A stretch of DNA of 64,000 nt from Begonia masoniana (lineage: Eukaryota; Streptophyta; Magnoliopsida; Cucurbitales; Begoniaceae). Below the pieces are notes generated by a model. It did no database searches and was not told the DNA's origin. It saw only the letters and a program-made list of their open reading frames with translations. This document shows positions 22,566 through 33,497 of this stretch, piece by piece. Both the position numbers and the translations under genes were made by a program. Within the stretch, counting starts at the first letter, position 1, and the number at the start of each line of letters is the position of its first letter. The DNA lies in assembly GCA_022432975.1 (NCBI GenBank), contig CM039509.1:8881575-8945574 (forward strand), written 5' to 3'.

Positions 22566-23006
22566 GACAAGGAGAGGAAGTTCTTGAACGATCAATTGGA
22601 CGAGACTATGAGGATGATCGAGCCGTCAATGAATGAGAGAAGAATCACGTTGGGGCAGTGGAACAAAAAGAAGAAGAAGAAGAAGATATCGGGGAAAGGA
22701 AGCTCTATGTTCGTGCTGAAGAGCCAGTGGAACAACGTTGTGAAAGACAACCAGTTGAGGATCAACGACGTCATTCAGATTTGGTCGTTTCGCGTCGGAG
22801 AGGAGCTTCGCCTGGCGCTGGTTTTAGTGGAAAGGGGGTGGATTATGCTAATGATGACGAAGAAGATGCTGATGATGAGGAAGAAGAAGCTGAAGATGAC
22901 CAAGAAGATGCAAAAGACTCTCGCTGAATTTCTTCCTCGATATTTTTACAATTATTATATTTCCTTTTTATTGTTTCTTTTTGTTAAAGTGCAAATTAGC
23001 CCTTAG
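22566..23006 (+). pseudogene. B3-domain protein copy 1, C-terminal part
   Basis: The frame from 22566 reads DKERKFLNDQLDETM, directly continuing the DUF313-type B3 sequence cut at 838. It proceeds through RRITLGQW, a lysine run, FVLKSQWNNVVKDNQ and DVIQIWSFRVGEELRLALV, the second half of the B3 DNA-binding fold. After about 22830 this frame becomes low-complexity basic. The overlapping frame ending at 22927 instead gives an acidic DDEEDADDEEEE tail, and a G-run at 22835-22840 is a likely site of a one-base shift between them. Acidic tails are common in this family, so the shift is probably a mutation (inference). Confidence 0.82.
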
Positions 23007-24236
23007 GGTCTTAAGTTTTTATTTTATAAGGCTTCTCGGTGGCAAAAGCAGTTAGGTTCCATTCTCTACGGTGTGGAAAAAAAATAATTAAGTTCTTGAC
23101 GTATGAACTAGTTTGCAGAGTAATTTTCAAATAGAAAAAAAAATTCAATACAATGATTTTGGCAATTTTGATAATTTTTGGAGACAAACAAATTAGAACA
23201 CTCGACGTCTAAAATCACTAAAATTGTTTTAAAGACATATATTTCTCTTGAAAATCATTCCAACATATGATTATGGTAAATCTGGTAAAATATAATAGAA
23301 AAAACTAAGAAAGGTAAAGAGGAAGAACAAGGTTCCAAAAGAGGAGTAATATCTTATTAGTGTTTTCATATGCAAACCCTATACAGGAAATAAAATCAAC
23401 CACTTTGTACACCAGTCTTACGGTTTTGGCTTATTTGCAATTGCGCATCTACTTCAACTTTTCCTATACCTGTTAGTACGATCTCTACTTATTGCTTCTT
23501 TACATGTTCAGGCTCTTCAGTTTTTACAAATCTTCCCCGAATTCTCGGTTGGCTATCTGCCAAAGCCTTCCTGCAAACATACTGAACCTAACGAAGTTCT
23601 GAGCTTTTGCCGACAATGAAATCAAAATTGTATGACAAAAGGAGAGTTAATTATTGACCTTGATTTTTCTTCCAAAGTTCCTCTTTGTTTTCTTGTTCCT
23701 GTATCGGGTGAGCTTTTCCTTGCGTTCCTCGCTGCTGCAGATGGCTGCCATTAATGTCTGCTCGTGAGGGTAATGAATCGGACTTGCTTTTCCATTATTA
23801 CCAAGTGTCTGTCATAAAATCTGAGTGTGTCAATGAGGCAGCCCCATCTTGTGGAAATTGCAATAAACATCTAAACATTTCTCAGTCCTTACACTTTGCT
23901 ATACAACAACTAATAAAATGCTTACTCGTTACTAATCAAATGCTTACTTGATCGGTTGACTGCTAAGCTTTGATTTGTTATATTTCATATAATTTAAAGT
24001 TTGACTTATTAGGTATTTTAGTTTAAGGGGTAACATTATAAAAAACCGATTATTATCATTAATAAGCTTTTAATTAATTATTAATTAAAAGCTTAATCAC
24101 TACATTCGCATAATAGCACTCTCAAATCGCTGTATAATAAATTAACTCTAACACATTCGAATTGAAATGTAATGTTTTTAATCATGTGTCGTTGTCGTAG
24201 CTTATCATGTACAATTTAAATTTACCAATTGTCAGT
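23007..24236 (+). other. Non-coding flank between B3 copy 1 and copia element N
   Basis: AT-rich sequence with no convincing gene, transposon end or RNA. A perfect AT-rich palindrome lies at 24063-24095. This is one of only three non-transposon stretches in the window. Confidence 0.6.
24063..24095. repeat. AT-rich perfect hairpin
   Basis: Arms TAAGCTTTTAATTAA (24063-24077) and TTAATTAAAAGCTTA (24081-24095) are exact reverse complements around a 3-base loop. No gene or element end is assigned to it. Confidence 0.8.
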
Positions 24237-24411
24237 TGAGAAAATGAAAGGAAGCAAGGGAGACAAAGGAAGAACGCTGTGAAATATTTCTCTATTTCTA
24301 TATTCTGTAGAACAACTCTAAAAAGTGTGTACAGTGAAGACTTGTATATAAATACAATAAAACCTAATAAAATGACACTATAATAAAGGAAAAAGACAAA
24401 ACAGGTTGACA
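24237..24411 (-). repeat. 3' LTR of copia element N
   Basis: Plus-strand ends TGAGAAAATG and CAGGTTGACA. Matches 42996-43189, including CTATAATAAAG and ACAATAAAACCTAATAAAA. The polypurine tract (minus strand GAGGAGGGA) adjoins at 24412. Confidence 0.85.
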
Positions 24412-24429
24412 TCCCTCCTCAAGGGCAAG

Positions 24430-25360
24430 GCCGGTGGCCGAAGATCTTGGAAATAAAAGTAGAGAAGGCTAAAGGTGGCAGAGGCTTCGTAAGAGAATCG
24501 ACAAGCTGATTTACGGAAGGAGTAAATTCAACCAGTAATGATTTTTGTCACACCTTTTCTCGTACGAAATGATAATCGATTTCCACGTGTTTAGGTTTTG
24601 AGTGCAAGGCTGGTTTGGAGGCCAAATACGTCGCACTCAAATTATCACAAAATATTATAGGGGTAGTAGTGTTGACCATTCCAACTTCAGTAAGGAGAGA
24701 TTGAAGCCAAATAAGTTCCACTGCGCCATTGGCTACACTTCTGTATTTGGATTCAGTGCTTAAGTGAGAGACAGACTTCTGTTTAGTGGAGGACCAAGAG
24801 ATAAGATTTGGACCTAAAAATATGCAATAGCCTTGGAGACAAAGTATGGTGAAGGAGCAAAAGAAATGCCCAATCAAAACAAGAGGCCCAATCAGCATAT
24901 GTAAAGCAAGTGAGATCAAAGTATGGTGAAGGAGCAAAAGAAATGCCCAATGATAACGTGCCTTGAAGGTAGCAAATAATTTGTTTAACACACTGCCAAT
25001 GAACATCAGAAGGGGCATGCATAAACTGATAGACTTTGTTGACGGCAAAGACAATAACTGGATGAGTAAGACAACAATATTGAAGACCACTGACAATACT
25101 ACGATATAGCGAGCCATCAAGTAAAAGAATACTAGAATTGATTGACATGATGGGACCAGAGACCATGGGAGTGGGCACGGGCTTGCAGGAAGTCATCTTA
25201 GCCCTGTGGAGTAATTCAGAAATATACCAAAACTTAGAGAAATGCATACCAGTGGAAGTCCGAGTGACAGAAATGCCGAGGAAATATGATAGGGGCCCGA
25301 GATCACGTACCACAAACTGACTATGTAGATATCGGAGGAATTGCTCCAATAAAGTAGAGG
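24430..25360 (-). pseudogene. Copia N: C-terminal reverse transcriptase and RNase H
   Basis: Read on the minus strand from 25360: TLLEQFLRYLHSQFVVRDLG, LSYFLGISVTR and KPVPTPMVSG, then RNase H with SWSSTKQKSVSHLSTESKYR, VELIWLQSLL, CDNLSATYLA and HVEIDYHFVRE. A short direct duplication (24843-24876 and 24916-24950) corrupts the DADW region of RNase H. The upstream half of RT lies at 33498-33890, separated by element P. Confidence 0.9.
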
Positions 25361-25365
25361 AGTTA

Positions 25366-26930
25366 TGATATGCCCTAAGTTCGAGTTTATCAACACCTAT
25401 AAGCATTAACACAAAAACACACATGTGCTCCTCGGATTTACACCAATAATCCTTGGTCGATGGAGACTCCAACAAGTACAGAATATTTTCTTCAAACAAA
25501 GTCCAATTTGTAACGCCCTCGAACCCGCCCAGGCTTTCTTTTTCCTTCTTTCTAAATTCCTCCACCAAAATTCTTAAAATTGAAAAACCAACCCTCTCTT
25601 TTCTTCTCCCACTTTCTCCAACGTGATTGCTTCTTCTTACACTCTTTTAATTTAAATTTTCTTCTTTCCTATTGGTTGTTAAGTCTTTTGACTTTTCAAC
25701 ATATTTGGTTTTGAATTGTCAAACCCCTTTGTTTTGACAATTCACATCCATCACTCTTCTATGCATATCATCACCCCCTTCAATCTCTCATACATGACCT
25801 AAACTAGGGTTACATATGTTTTGGGAAAATTTCAGGTGTTACACAATTAATCTGAAATTTTAACAAAAACTAACCAACAATATGCATGAAATATCCTCAA
25901 AATTTCAGCTCCAAAAACGATCAGACCAAAAAGTTACGCAACAAACAAAACAGAAAAATCTGCTCCTCGGTAAGCAGTTTTTTTGGGCAGAATAACGTCT
26001 CACTTGTAAAATCTATAACTCCAGATTGGATGAACCAAATTGGGTGAAATTTTAACACAATGTACCTGGGGTGTGAAGAGTGGACTCTGAAAATGTCAGA
26101 GCAAAAATCGATGGGAAAAAAGAACAGTGGACACACAACCAATGCTGCTTTGAGAATAAGGTGTTTTGTACCTTTGATGATAGTTTACTCCACAAATGTA
26201 GATTGGCTTCACCAAATGGCACGATTTTCCCACCTTTTCTTCAGCTTCCAATCTCTGGTAACACTGAGGAAAAAGGGGTGGATGATGGTTACCAAGTAGT
26301 CACAACTTGGTGATGAAGATAGCCTCCATTGCTCGGGTAAGCTTGCCGAGAATGTAGAACTAAGGATGCCCTAGGCCATGGTTTTTGCATCAGCAAAAGC
26401 ACGAAATTTCATTCAATAATAATGTCTATTACAATGAGAAAAATATGTTTAAATATGTTCCAAAAGATGGGCTAGGGTTTGTGCATGAAAGAGATGAAGA
26501 ACCCTCTAGAATGTGGTGAGGTGCTTGGCCACCATTGGTTGGATACAAGGTGTATATGCACCTTCTCTCTCCCATGATCAAGCTTCCAATTTTACCCTTC
26601 AAATGAAGCCTTAATCCTACTTAAAAATTTAGCCATGCATGCATGCAAAGAAAATAAATCTAAGTGTCTTGTGCAAGAAATTAAAAAAAAATTAGTCTCT
26701 CGGATTACATAATTTGTCAAAGGAGGACAAACTCCTTCTTCACTTCAAATTTCCGAGGCATGCTCCAAGCTTTGTATGGTGGAGGCTCTTCCTTACCTTG
26801 GGGCTTAGTTCCTCCTTTAAATACCTTGTAAATAGTACCACCTATAAGAAGAACAAACATATTAGTCTAAAAAAGGCTAGGAAATTTTCTCACGGTTTGA
26901 TATTGTTCAAAGGGGTTCCATAGCACATCA
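25366..26930 (-). repeat. P LTR 1 (3' LTR), containing solo LTR R
   Basis: Starts TGATATGCCCTAAG and ends CATAGCACATCA. Without R and one TSD copy it is about 1,225 bp, close to LTR 2 and LTR 3. It is the most divergent of the three. Confidence 0.88.
25509..25843 (-). mobile_element. Small solo LTR R inside P LTR 1
   Basis: A 335-bp insertion with ends TGTAACGCCCTCGAACCC and TTCAGGTGTTACA and perfect TSD CAATT (25504-25508, 25844-25848). The sister LTRs carry the uninterrupted target GTCCAATTAATCTG at about 29124 and 32403. On the minus strand its ends resemble those of LTR C (TGTAACACC...GAAAATTTC; GGGTTCGGGGGCGTTACA). It is therefore a short, internally deleted member of that family. Confidence 0.92.
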
Positions 26931-28985
26931 TCCCCTCCGGGTTTGAGAGGATTTGTCCACAAATCCAGAATTGATCTAGTAAATCCATGGCCTCTCCTTG
27001 GTTGTAAGAGTATTAGTTGCCAAACCATAGTGGTAGTATGCTTATAGTGATCTAAAGGCTTGAATTTCGGATATCCTTTGTGAGCCGGCCAAGGATTTGA
27101 GATGTCATAAACCCCCTTACTCATGAAGCACCCTAAAGAGTCAAACCTTATGTAAGGAGTCCTCGAATGGAAAGGTAAGAAGCTTTGGCCCTTTACCAAT
27201 CCGATTTGATTTCTCCCATTGGCTTCCTTAACATAATTAACATCTCCTTGCTTTCCTTATTCTTATCTTTGGTGGAGCTACTAGAGATTTGGCTCGGCTT
27301 AAGGGGTACCAATTTAATGGTCTTGTTTCTGAACTTGAAAGAGTAGGAGTTTGTGTACCCCTCGTGAATTGCTCCCTTATCAAATTGCCAAGGTCTCCTC
27401 AATAGGAGATGACTAGCATTCATAGACACTACTTCACAAAGAACCTTATCTTCATAACCGCCAATAGAGAACTCGATGCTTACTTACTTGGAGACTTGGA
27501 TGTCTTTCCCGTCATTGATCCAACTCAATCAGTATGGCTTTGGGTGACTAATGGTCTCTAATCCAAGCTTGTTCACCAACTCAAGAGAGGCCACGTTGAT
27601 GTAAGTTCCTCCGTCAATGATTAAGGAGCACACTTTGCCTTTAATCAAACACCTATTGTGAAAAAGATTTTCCCTTTGGTTTCCTTCCTTCTCGACTTGA
27701 GTGGTGAGATGTCTTCGAAGAACCATTAGCATAGGTCCCTCCTGAGCATAACAGACTACGTCTTCATCCTCAACAACCCTTTTGGAGGGCTCCTCGAGTT
27801 CATCTCCACTAATCAACTCCCTGGTGTCCTCCTTAAGTATCATCACCCTTTTATTGGGACATAGTGAGGCATAGTGTCCCATCCCCAAGCACTTGTAACA
27901 CTTGATTTCCCTTGTCCTCGAGTGAGTTGTTCCTTCCACTGTTTTCTTTTCAAATATCTCCTTCGATTGCCAATTCTTCACACTCGGCTTCTTATCATCA
28001 AAAGTGGCTTGTGGTTGGTTGGAAGCCTCAGATTTTGAAGGGGGCCGATCCATCACTCCTTTTCCTTTTCTCTTTATTTGTCTTTCCACTTTCAAGGAGA
28101 GTTGGACTACATTATCCATTGTCTCCAAGGTTTGAAGTTCCACAGTATCTCCGATTTCCTGCTTCAATCCTCTTATGAACCTAACGATGATTTGCTCCTC
28201 GGGCTCCTCCAAGCCACACCTAATCCGTAGGTTTCAAATTCAGTTAAGTACTCCTCAACCAATTGAATTCTTTGATTCAATCCTTGCATTTGTAAAAACA
28301 ACTCTTGTCTATAATCACTAGGCACAAATCTCCTCTGCATTAAGGTCTTCAATACCCTCCAAGTAGATATAGGCTCATCCCCCTTTCTCCTCCTTTGGAC
28401 CTTCAAATTCTCCAGCCACAAGCTCGCATAACCAGTTAATTCCAATGTCACCAATTGTAGCTTAACCTTCTCGGAATAGTTGTAGTATTCAAAAATCATC
28501 TCCACCTTGTCCACCCAATCCAAGAAGGCATCACCGTTACTTGCTCCATTAAAGAGAGGAATTATCAACTTAATGTGCCTCAAGTCCCCATTAGGGCTGC
28601 GCCTCTCATCACCGAATTCATCATTCTCGTGTGGCCACTCTTCCACAAACTCTTGTCAGTTTCTTCTCCTTGGATTTTTTGCCCTTTTCCTTGGTGAGGG
28701 ACTTTGAGGAACTCATGGCCGATCATCCCTCATCTCCAAAAGGATTTGTCTCAAGCTATCAAACTTGTTATTCATTACATCAAACTTGTTATTTAAATCA
28801 TCAATCTGACCTTGGTAGCTAGATTCACCTAGGCTCGAACTTGAAGTCATGGGAGGAAGTGCATTGGTGAGTTGAGGGCTTCGGTTTTGGCTAGTATTCA
28901 TACCACTCCTTGTCTTCATTTTACCACATCAAAAACCAGTAATATCAAAGCAAAATCCAAGTGAGAAACAAGCTCTAATACCACT
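26931..28985 (-). pseudogene. P internal region 1: gag-protease, frameshifted
   Basis: Minus-strand gag starts at 28919 (MKTRSGMNTS). A second frame from 28646 holds the capsid domain (IIPLFNGASNGDAFLDWVDK) and breaks at about 28231, where one G present in the sister copy is missing. The rest (28212-27529) carries the zinc knuckle CYKCLGMGHYASLC and protease CSLIIDGGTYINVAS. A later frame (27429-27193) reads HLLLRRPWQFDKGAIHEGY, the gypsy protease C-terminus. The remainder up to the LTR keeps only a short linker with DLWTNPLKPGGDD, then the polypurine tract. Confidence 0.85.
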
Positions 28986-30213
28986 TGATATGCCCTAAGT
29001 CCGAGTTTATCAACACCTAAGAGCAGCAACACAAAAACACACAAGTGCCCCTCGGATTTACACCAAGAATCCTTGGCCGATGGAGACTCCAACAAGTATA
29101 GAATATTTTCTTCAAACAAAGTCCAATTAATCTGAAATTTTAATGCAAACTAACCAAAAATATGCATGAAATATCCTCAAAATTTCAGCTCCAAAAACGA
29201 CCAGACCAAAAAGTTACGCAACAAACAAAACAGAAAAATCTGCTCCTCGGTAAGCAGTTTTTCTGCGCAGAATAACGTCTCACTTGTAAAATCTATAACT
29301 CCCGATTGGATGAATCAAATTGGGTTCCATTTTACCACAATGTACCTAGGGGTGTGAAGAGTGGACTCTGAAAATTTCAGAGCAAAAATCAATGGGAAGA
29401 AAGAACAGTGGCCACACAACCAATGCTGCTTCGAGAATAAGGTGTTTTGTACCTTTGATGATAGTTTACTCCACAAATGTAGATTGGCTTTACCAAATGG
29501 CACGATTTTCCCACCTTTTCTTCAGCTTCCAATCTTTGGTAATGCTGAGGAAAAAGGGTTGATGATGGTTACCAAGTAGTCACAACTTGGTGATGAAGAT
29601 AGCCTCCATTGCTCGGGTAAGCTCGCTGAGAATGTAGAACTAAGGATGCCCTAGGGCCATGGTTTTTGCATCAGCAAAAGCACGAAATTTCATTCAATAA
29701 TAATGTCCATTACAATGAGAAAAATATGTTTAAATATGTTCCAAAAGATGGGCTAGAGTTTGTGCATGAAAGAGATGAAGAACTCTCTAGAATGTGGTGA
29801 GGTGCTTGGCCACCATTGGTTGGATACAAGGTGTATATGCACCTTCTCTCTCCCATGATCAAGCTTCCAATTTTACCCTTCAAATGAAGCCTTAATCCTA
29901 CTTAAACATTTAGCCATAGCATGCATGCAAAGAAAATAAATCTAAGTGTCTTAGTGCAAGAAATTAAAAAAAAATTAGTCTCTCGGATTACATAATTTGT
30001 CAAAGGAGGACAAACTCCTTCTTCACTTCAAATTTCCGAGGCATGCTCCAAGATTTGTATGGTGGAGGCTCTTCCTTCCCTTGGGGCTTAGTTCCTCCTT
30101 TAAATACCTTGTAAATAGTACCACCTATAAGAAGAACAAACATATTAGTCTAAAAAAGGCTAGGAAATTTTCTCACGGTTTGATATTGTTCAAAGGGGTT
30201 CCATAGCACATCA
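28986..30213 (-). repeat. P LTR 2 (shared central LTR)
   Basis: 1,228 bp, near-identical to LTR 3, and serves both internal regions. It contains the empty target site of R. Confidence 0.9.
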
Positions 30214-30475
30214 TCCCCTCCGGGTTTGAGAGGATTTGTCCACAAATCCAGAATTGATCTAGTAAATCCATGGCCTCTCCTTGGTTGTAAGAGTATTAGT
30301 TGCCAAACCATAGTGGTAGTATGCTTATAGTGATCTAAAGGCTTGAATTTCGGATATCCTTTGTGAGCCGGCCAAGGATTTGAGATGTCATAAACCCCCT
30401 TACTCATGAAGCACCCTAAAGAGTCAAACCTTATGTAAGGAGTCCTCGAATGGAAAGGTAAGAAGCTTTGGCCCT

Positions 30476-30712
30476 TTACCAATCCGATTTGATTTCTCCC
30501 ATTGGCTTCCTTAACATAATTAACATCTCCTTGCTTTCCTTATTCTTATCTTTGGTGGAGCTACTAGAGATTTGGCTCGGCTTAAGGGGTACCAATTTAA
30601 TGGTCTTGTTTCTGAACTTGAAAGAGTAGGAGTTTGTGTACCCCTCGTGAATTGCTCCCTTATCAAATTGCCAAGGTCTCCTCAATAGGAGATGACTAGC
30701 ATTCATAGACAC
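30476..30712 (-). pseudogene. P internal region 2: protease C-terminal remnant
   Basis: Reads HLLLRRPWQFDKGAIHEGYT then KTIKLVPLKPSQ, the region that follows the protease active site in many gypsy polyproteins. It is separated from the main frame by the stop at 30811 and lacks any RT after it. Confidence 0.7.
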
Positions 30713-30810
30713 TACTTCACAAAGAACCTTATCTTCATAACGCCAATAGAGAACTCGATGCTTACTTACTTGGAGACTTGGATGTCTTTCCCGTCATTGA
30801 TCCAACTCAA

Positions 30811-31929
30811 TCAGTATGGCTTTGGGTGACTAATGGTCTCTAATCCAAGCTTGTTCACCAACTCAAGAGAGGCCACGTTGATGTAAGTTCCTCCGTCAAT
30901 GATTAAGGAGCACACTTTGCCTTTAATCAAACACCTATTGTGAAAAAGATTTTCCCTTTGGTTTCCTTCCTTCTCGACTTGAGTGGTGAGATGTCTTCGA
31001 AGAACCATTAGCATAGGTCCCTCCTGAGCATAACAGACTACGTCTTCATCCTCAACAACCCTTTTGGAGGGCTCCTCGAGTTCATCTCCACTAATCAACT
31101 CCCTGGTGTCCTCCTTAAGTATCATCACCCTTTTATTGGGACATAGTGAGGCATAGTGTCCCATCCCCAAGCACTTGTAACACTTGATTTCCCTTGTCCT
31201 CGAGTGAGTTGTTCCTTCCACTGTTTTCTTTTCAAATATCTCCTTCGATTGCCAATTCTTCACACTCGGCTTCTTATCATCAAAAGTGGCTTGTGGTTGG
31301 TTGGAAGCCTCAGATTTTGAAGGGGGCCGATCCATCACTCCTTTTCCTTTTCTCTTTATTTGTCTTTCCACTTTCAAGGAGAGTTGGACTACATTATCCA
31401 TTGTCTCCAAGGTTTGAAGTTCCACAGTATCTCCGATTTCCTGCTTCAATCCTCTTATGAACCTAACGATGATTTGCTCCTCGGGCTCCTCCAAGCCACA
31501 CCTAATCCGTAGGGTTTCAAATTCAGTTAAGTACTCCTCAACCAATTGAATTCTTTGATTCAATCCTTGCATTTGTAAAAACAACTCTTGTCTATAATCA
31601 CTAGGCACAAATCTCCTCTGCATTAAGGTCTTCAATACCCTCCAAGTAGATATAGGCTCATCCCCCTTTCTCCTCCTTTGGACCTTCAAATTCTCCAGCC
31701 ACAAGCTCGCATAACCAGTTAATTCCAATGTCACCAATTGTAGCTTAACCTTCTCGGAATAGTTGTAGTATTCAAAAATCATCTCCACCTTGTCCACCCA
31801 ATCCAAGAAGGCATCACCGTTACTTGCTCCATTAAAGAGAGGAATTATCAACTTAATGTGCCTCAAGTCCCCATTAGGGCTGCGCCTCTCATCACCGAAT
31901 TCATCATTCTCGTGTGGCCACTCTTCCAC
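30811..31929 (-). CDS. P internal region 2: intact gag-protease frame (372 aa)
   Basis: An uninterrupted minus-strand frame. It has an N-terminal retrotransposon capsid domain (residues about 20-145), a basic linker, a CCHC zinc knuckle CYKCLGMGHYASLC (about 250-263) and a protease active-site segment LIIDGGTYINVAS (about 342-354). The frame ends HPKPY-stop where autonomous relatives continue toward RT. The same stop is present in copy 1, so it predates the duplication. An upstream frame 32202-31996 (MKTRSGMNTS, with a DDLNNKFDVMNNKFD coiled coil) supplies the gag N-terminus and is separated by a stop. Function could only be structural, helped by another element. Confidence 0.82.
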   Translation of the reverse strand: MEEWPHENDEFGDERRSPNGDLRHIKLIIPLFNGASNGDAFLDWVDKVEMIFEYYNYSEKVKLQLVTLELTGYASLWLENLKVQRRRKGDEPISTWRVLKTLMQRRFVPSDYRQELFLQMQGLNQRIQLVEEYLTEFETLRIRCGLEEPEEQIIVRFIRGLKQEIGDTVELQTLETMDNVVQLSLKVERQIKRKGKGVMDRPPSKSEASNQPQATFDDKKPSVKNWQSKEIFEKKTVEGTTHSRTREIKCYKCLGMGHYASLCPNKRVMILKEDTRELISGDELEEPSKRVVEDEDVVCYAQEGPMLMVLRRHLTTQVEKEGNQRENLFHNRCLIKGKVCSLIIDGGTYINVASLELVNKLGLETISHPKPY

Positions 31930-32277
31930 AAACTCTTGTCAGTTTCTTCTCCTTGGATTTTTTGCCCTTTTCCTTGGTGAGGGACTTTGAGGAACTCATG
32001 GCCGATCATCCCTCATCTCCAAAAGGATTTGTCTCAAGCTATCAAACTTGTTATTCATTACATCAAACTTGTTATTTAAATCATCAATCTGACCTTGGTA
32101 GCTAGATTCACCTAGGCTCGAACTTGAAGTCATGGGAGGAAGTGCATTGGTGAGTTGAGGGCTTCGGTTTTGGCTAGTATTCATACCACTCCTTGTCTTC
32201 ATTTTACCACATCAAAACCAGTAATATCAAAGCAAAATCCAAGTGAGAAACAAGCTCTAATACCACTTGATATGCCC

Positions 32278-33492
32278 TAAGTCCGAGTTTATCAACACCT
32301 AAGAGCAGCAACACAAAAACACACAAGTGCCCCTCGGATTTACACCAAGAATCCTTGGCCGATGGAGACTCCAACAAGTATAGAATATTTTCTTCAAACA
32401 AAGTCCAATTAATCTGAAATTTTAATGCAAACTAACCAAAAATATGCATGAAATATCCTCAAATTTCAGCTCCAAAAACGACCAGACCAAAAAGTTACGC
32501 AACAAACAAAACAGAAAAATCTGCTCCTCGGTAAGCAGTTTTTCTGCGCAGAATAACGTCTCACTTGTAAAATCTATAACTCCCGATTGGATGAATCAAA
32601 TTGGGTTCCATTTTACCACAATGTACCTAGGGGTGTGAAGAGTGGACTCTGAAAATTTCAGAGCAAAAATCAATGGGAAGAAAGAACAGTGGCCACACAA
32701 CCAATGCTGCTTCGAGAATAAGGTGTTTTGTACCTTTGATGATAGTTTACTCCACAAATGTAGATTGGCTTTACCAAATGGCACGATTTTCCCACCTTTT
32801 CTTCAGCTTCCAATCTTTGGTAATGCTGAGGAAAAAGGGTTGATGATGGTTACCAAGTAGTCACAACTTGGTGATGAAGATAGCCTCCATTGCTCGGGTA
32901 AGCTCGCTGAGAATGTAGAACTAAGGATGCCCTAGGGCCATGGTTTTTGCATCAGCAAAAGCACGAAATTTCATTCAATAATAATGTCCATTACAATGAG
33001 AAAAATATGTTTAAATATGTTCCAAAAGATGGGCTAGAGTTTGTGCATGAAAGAGATGAAGAACTCTCTAGAATGTGGTGAGGTGCTTGGCCACCATTGG
33101 TTGGATACAAGGTGTATATGCACCTTCTCTCTCCCATGATCAAGCTTCCAATTTTACCCTTCAAATGAAGCCATAATCCTACTTAAACATTTAGCCATAC
33201 ATGCATGCAAAGAAAATAAATCTAAGTGTCTTATGCAAGAAATTAAAAAAAAATTAGTCTCTCGGATTACATAATTTGTCAAAGGAGGACAAACTCCTTC
33301 TTCACTTCAAATTTCCAAGGCATGCTCCAAGATTTGTATGGTGGACGCTCTTCCTTCCCTTGGGGCTTAGTTCCTCCTTTAAATACCTTGTGAAGAGTAC
33401 CACCTATAAGAAGAACAAACATATTAGTCTCAAAAAGGCTAGGAAATTTTCTCACGGTTTGATATTGTTCAAAGGGGTTCCATGGCATATCA
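32278..33492 (-). repeat. P LTR 3 (5' LTR)
   Basis: 1,215 bp, ending GTTCCATGGCATATCA. It keeps the terminal inverted repeat with the left end of the whole element, whereas LTR 1 and LTR 2 end CATAGCACATCA. Confidence 0.88.
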
Positions 33493-33497
33493 AGTTA

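Larger units (their letters stand above)
25366..33492 (-). mobile_element. Element P: tandem gag-protease LTR element (LTR-int-LTR-int-LTR)
   Basis: Inserted in the RT of N with perfect TSD AGTTA (25361-25365, 33493-33497). Termini are TGATATGCC and GGCATATCA. Three LTRs (25366-26930, 28986-30213, 32278-33492) flank two nearly identical internal regions of about 2.06 kb, so a single insertion now contains a dimer sharing its middle LTR. Each internal region encodes gag, zinc knuckle and protease of Ty3/gypsy type on the minus strand and no RT, RNase H or integrase. The primer-site-like TGGTATTAGAGC lies just inside each right-hand LTR. It must be non-autonomous. Confidence 0.9.

Noticed and set aside
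22658..22927. Independent acidic-protein gene
   Set aside because: It overlaps the B3 domain in another frame; only its last part is likely to be a real (frameshifted) B3 tail.
23007..24236. Hidden gene or RNA gene between B3 copy 1 and N
   Set aside because: Only short frames without domains and no tRNA-like or other RNA structure beyond one AT hairpin were seen.
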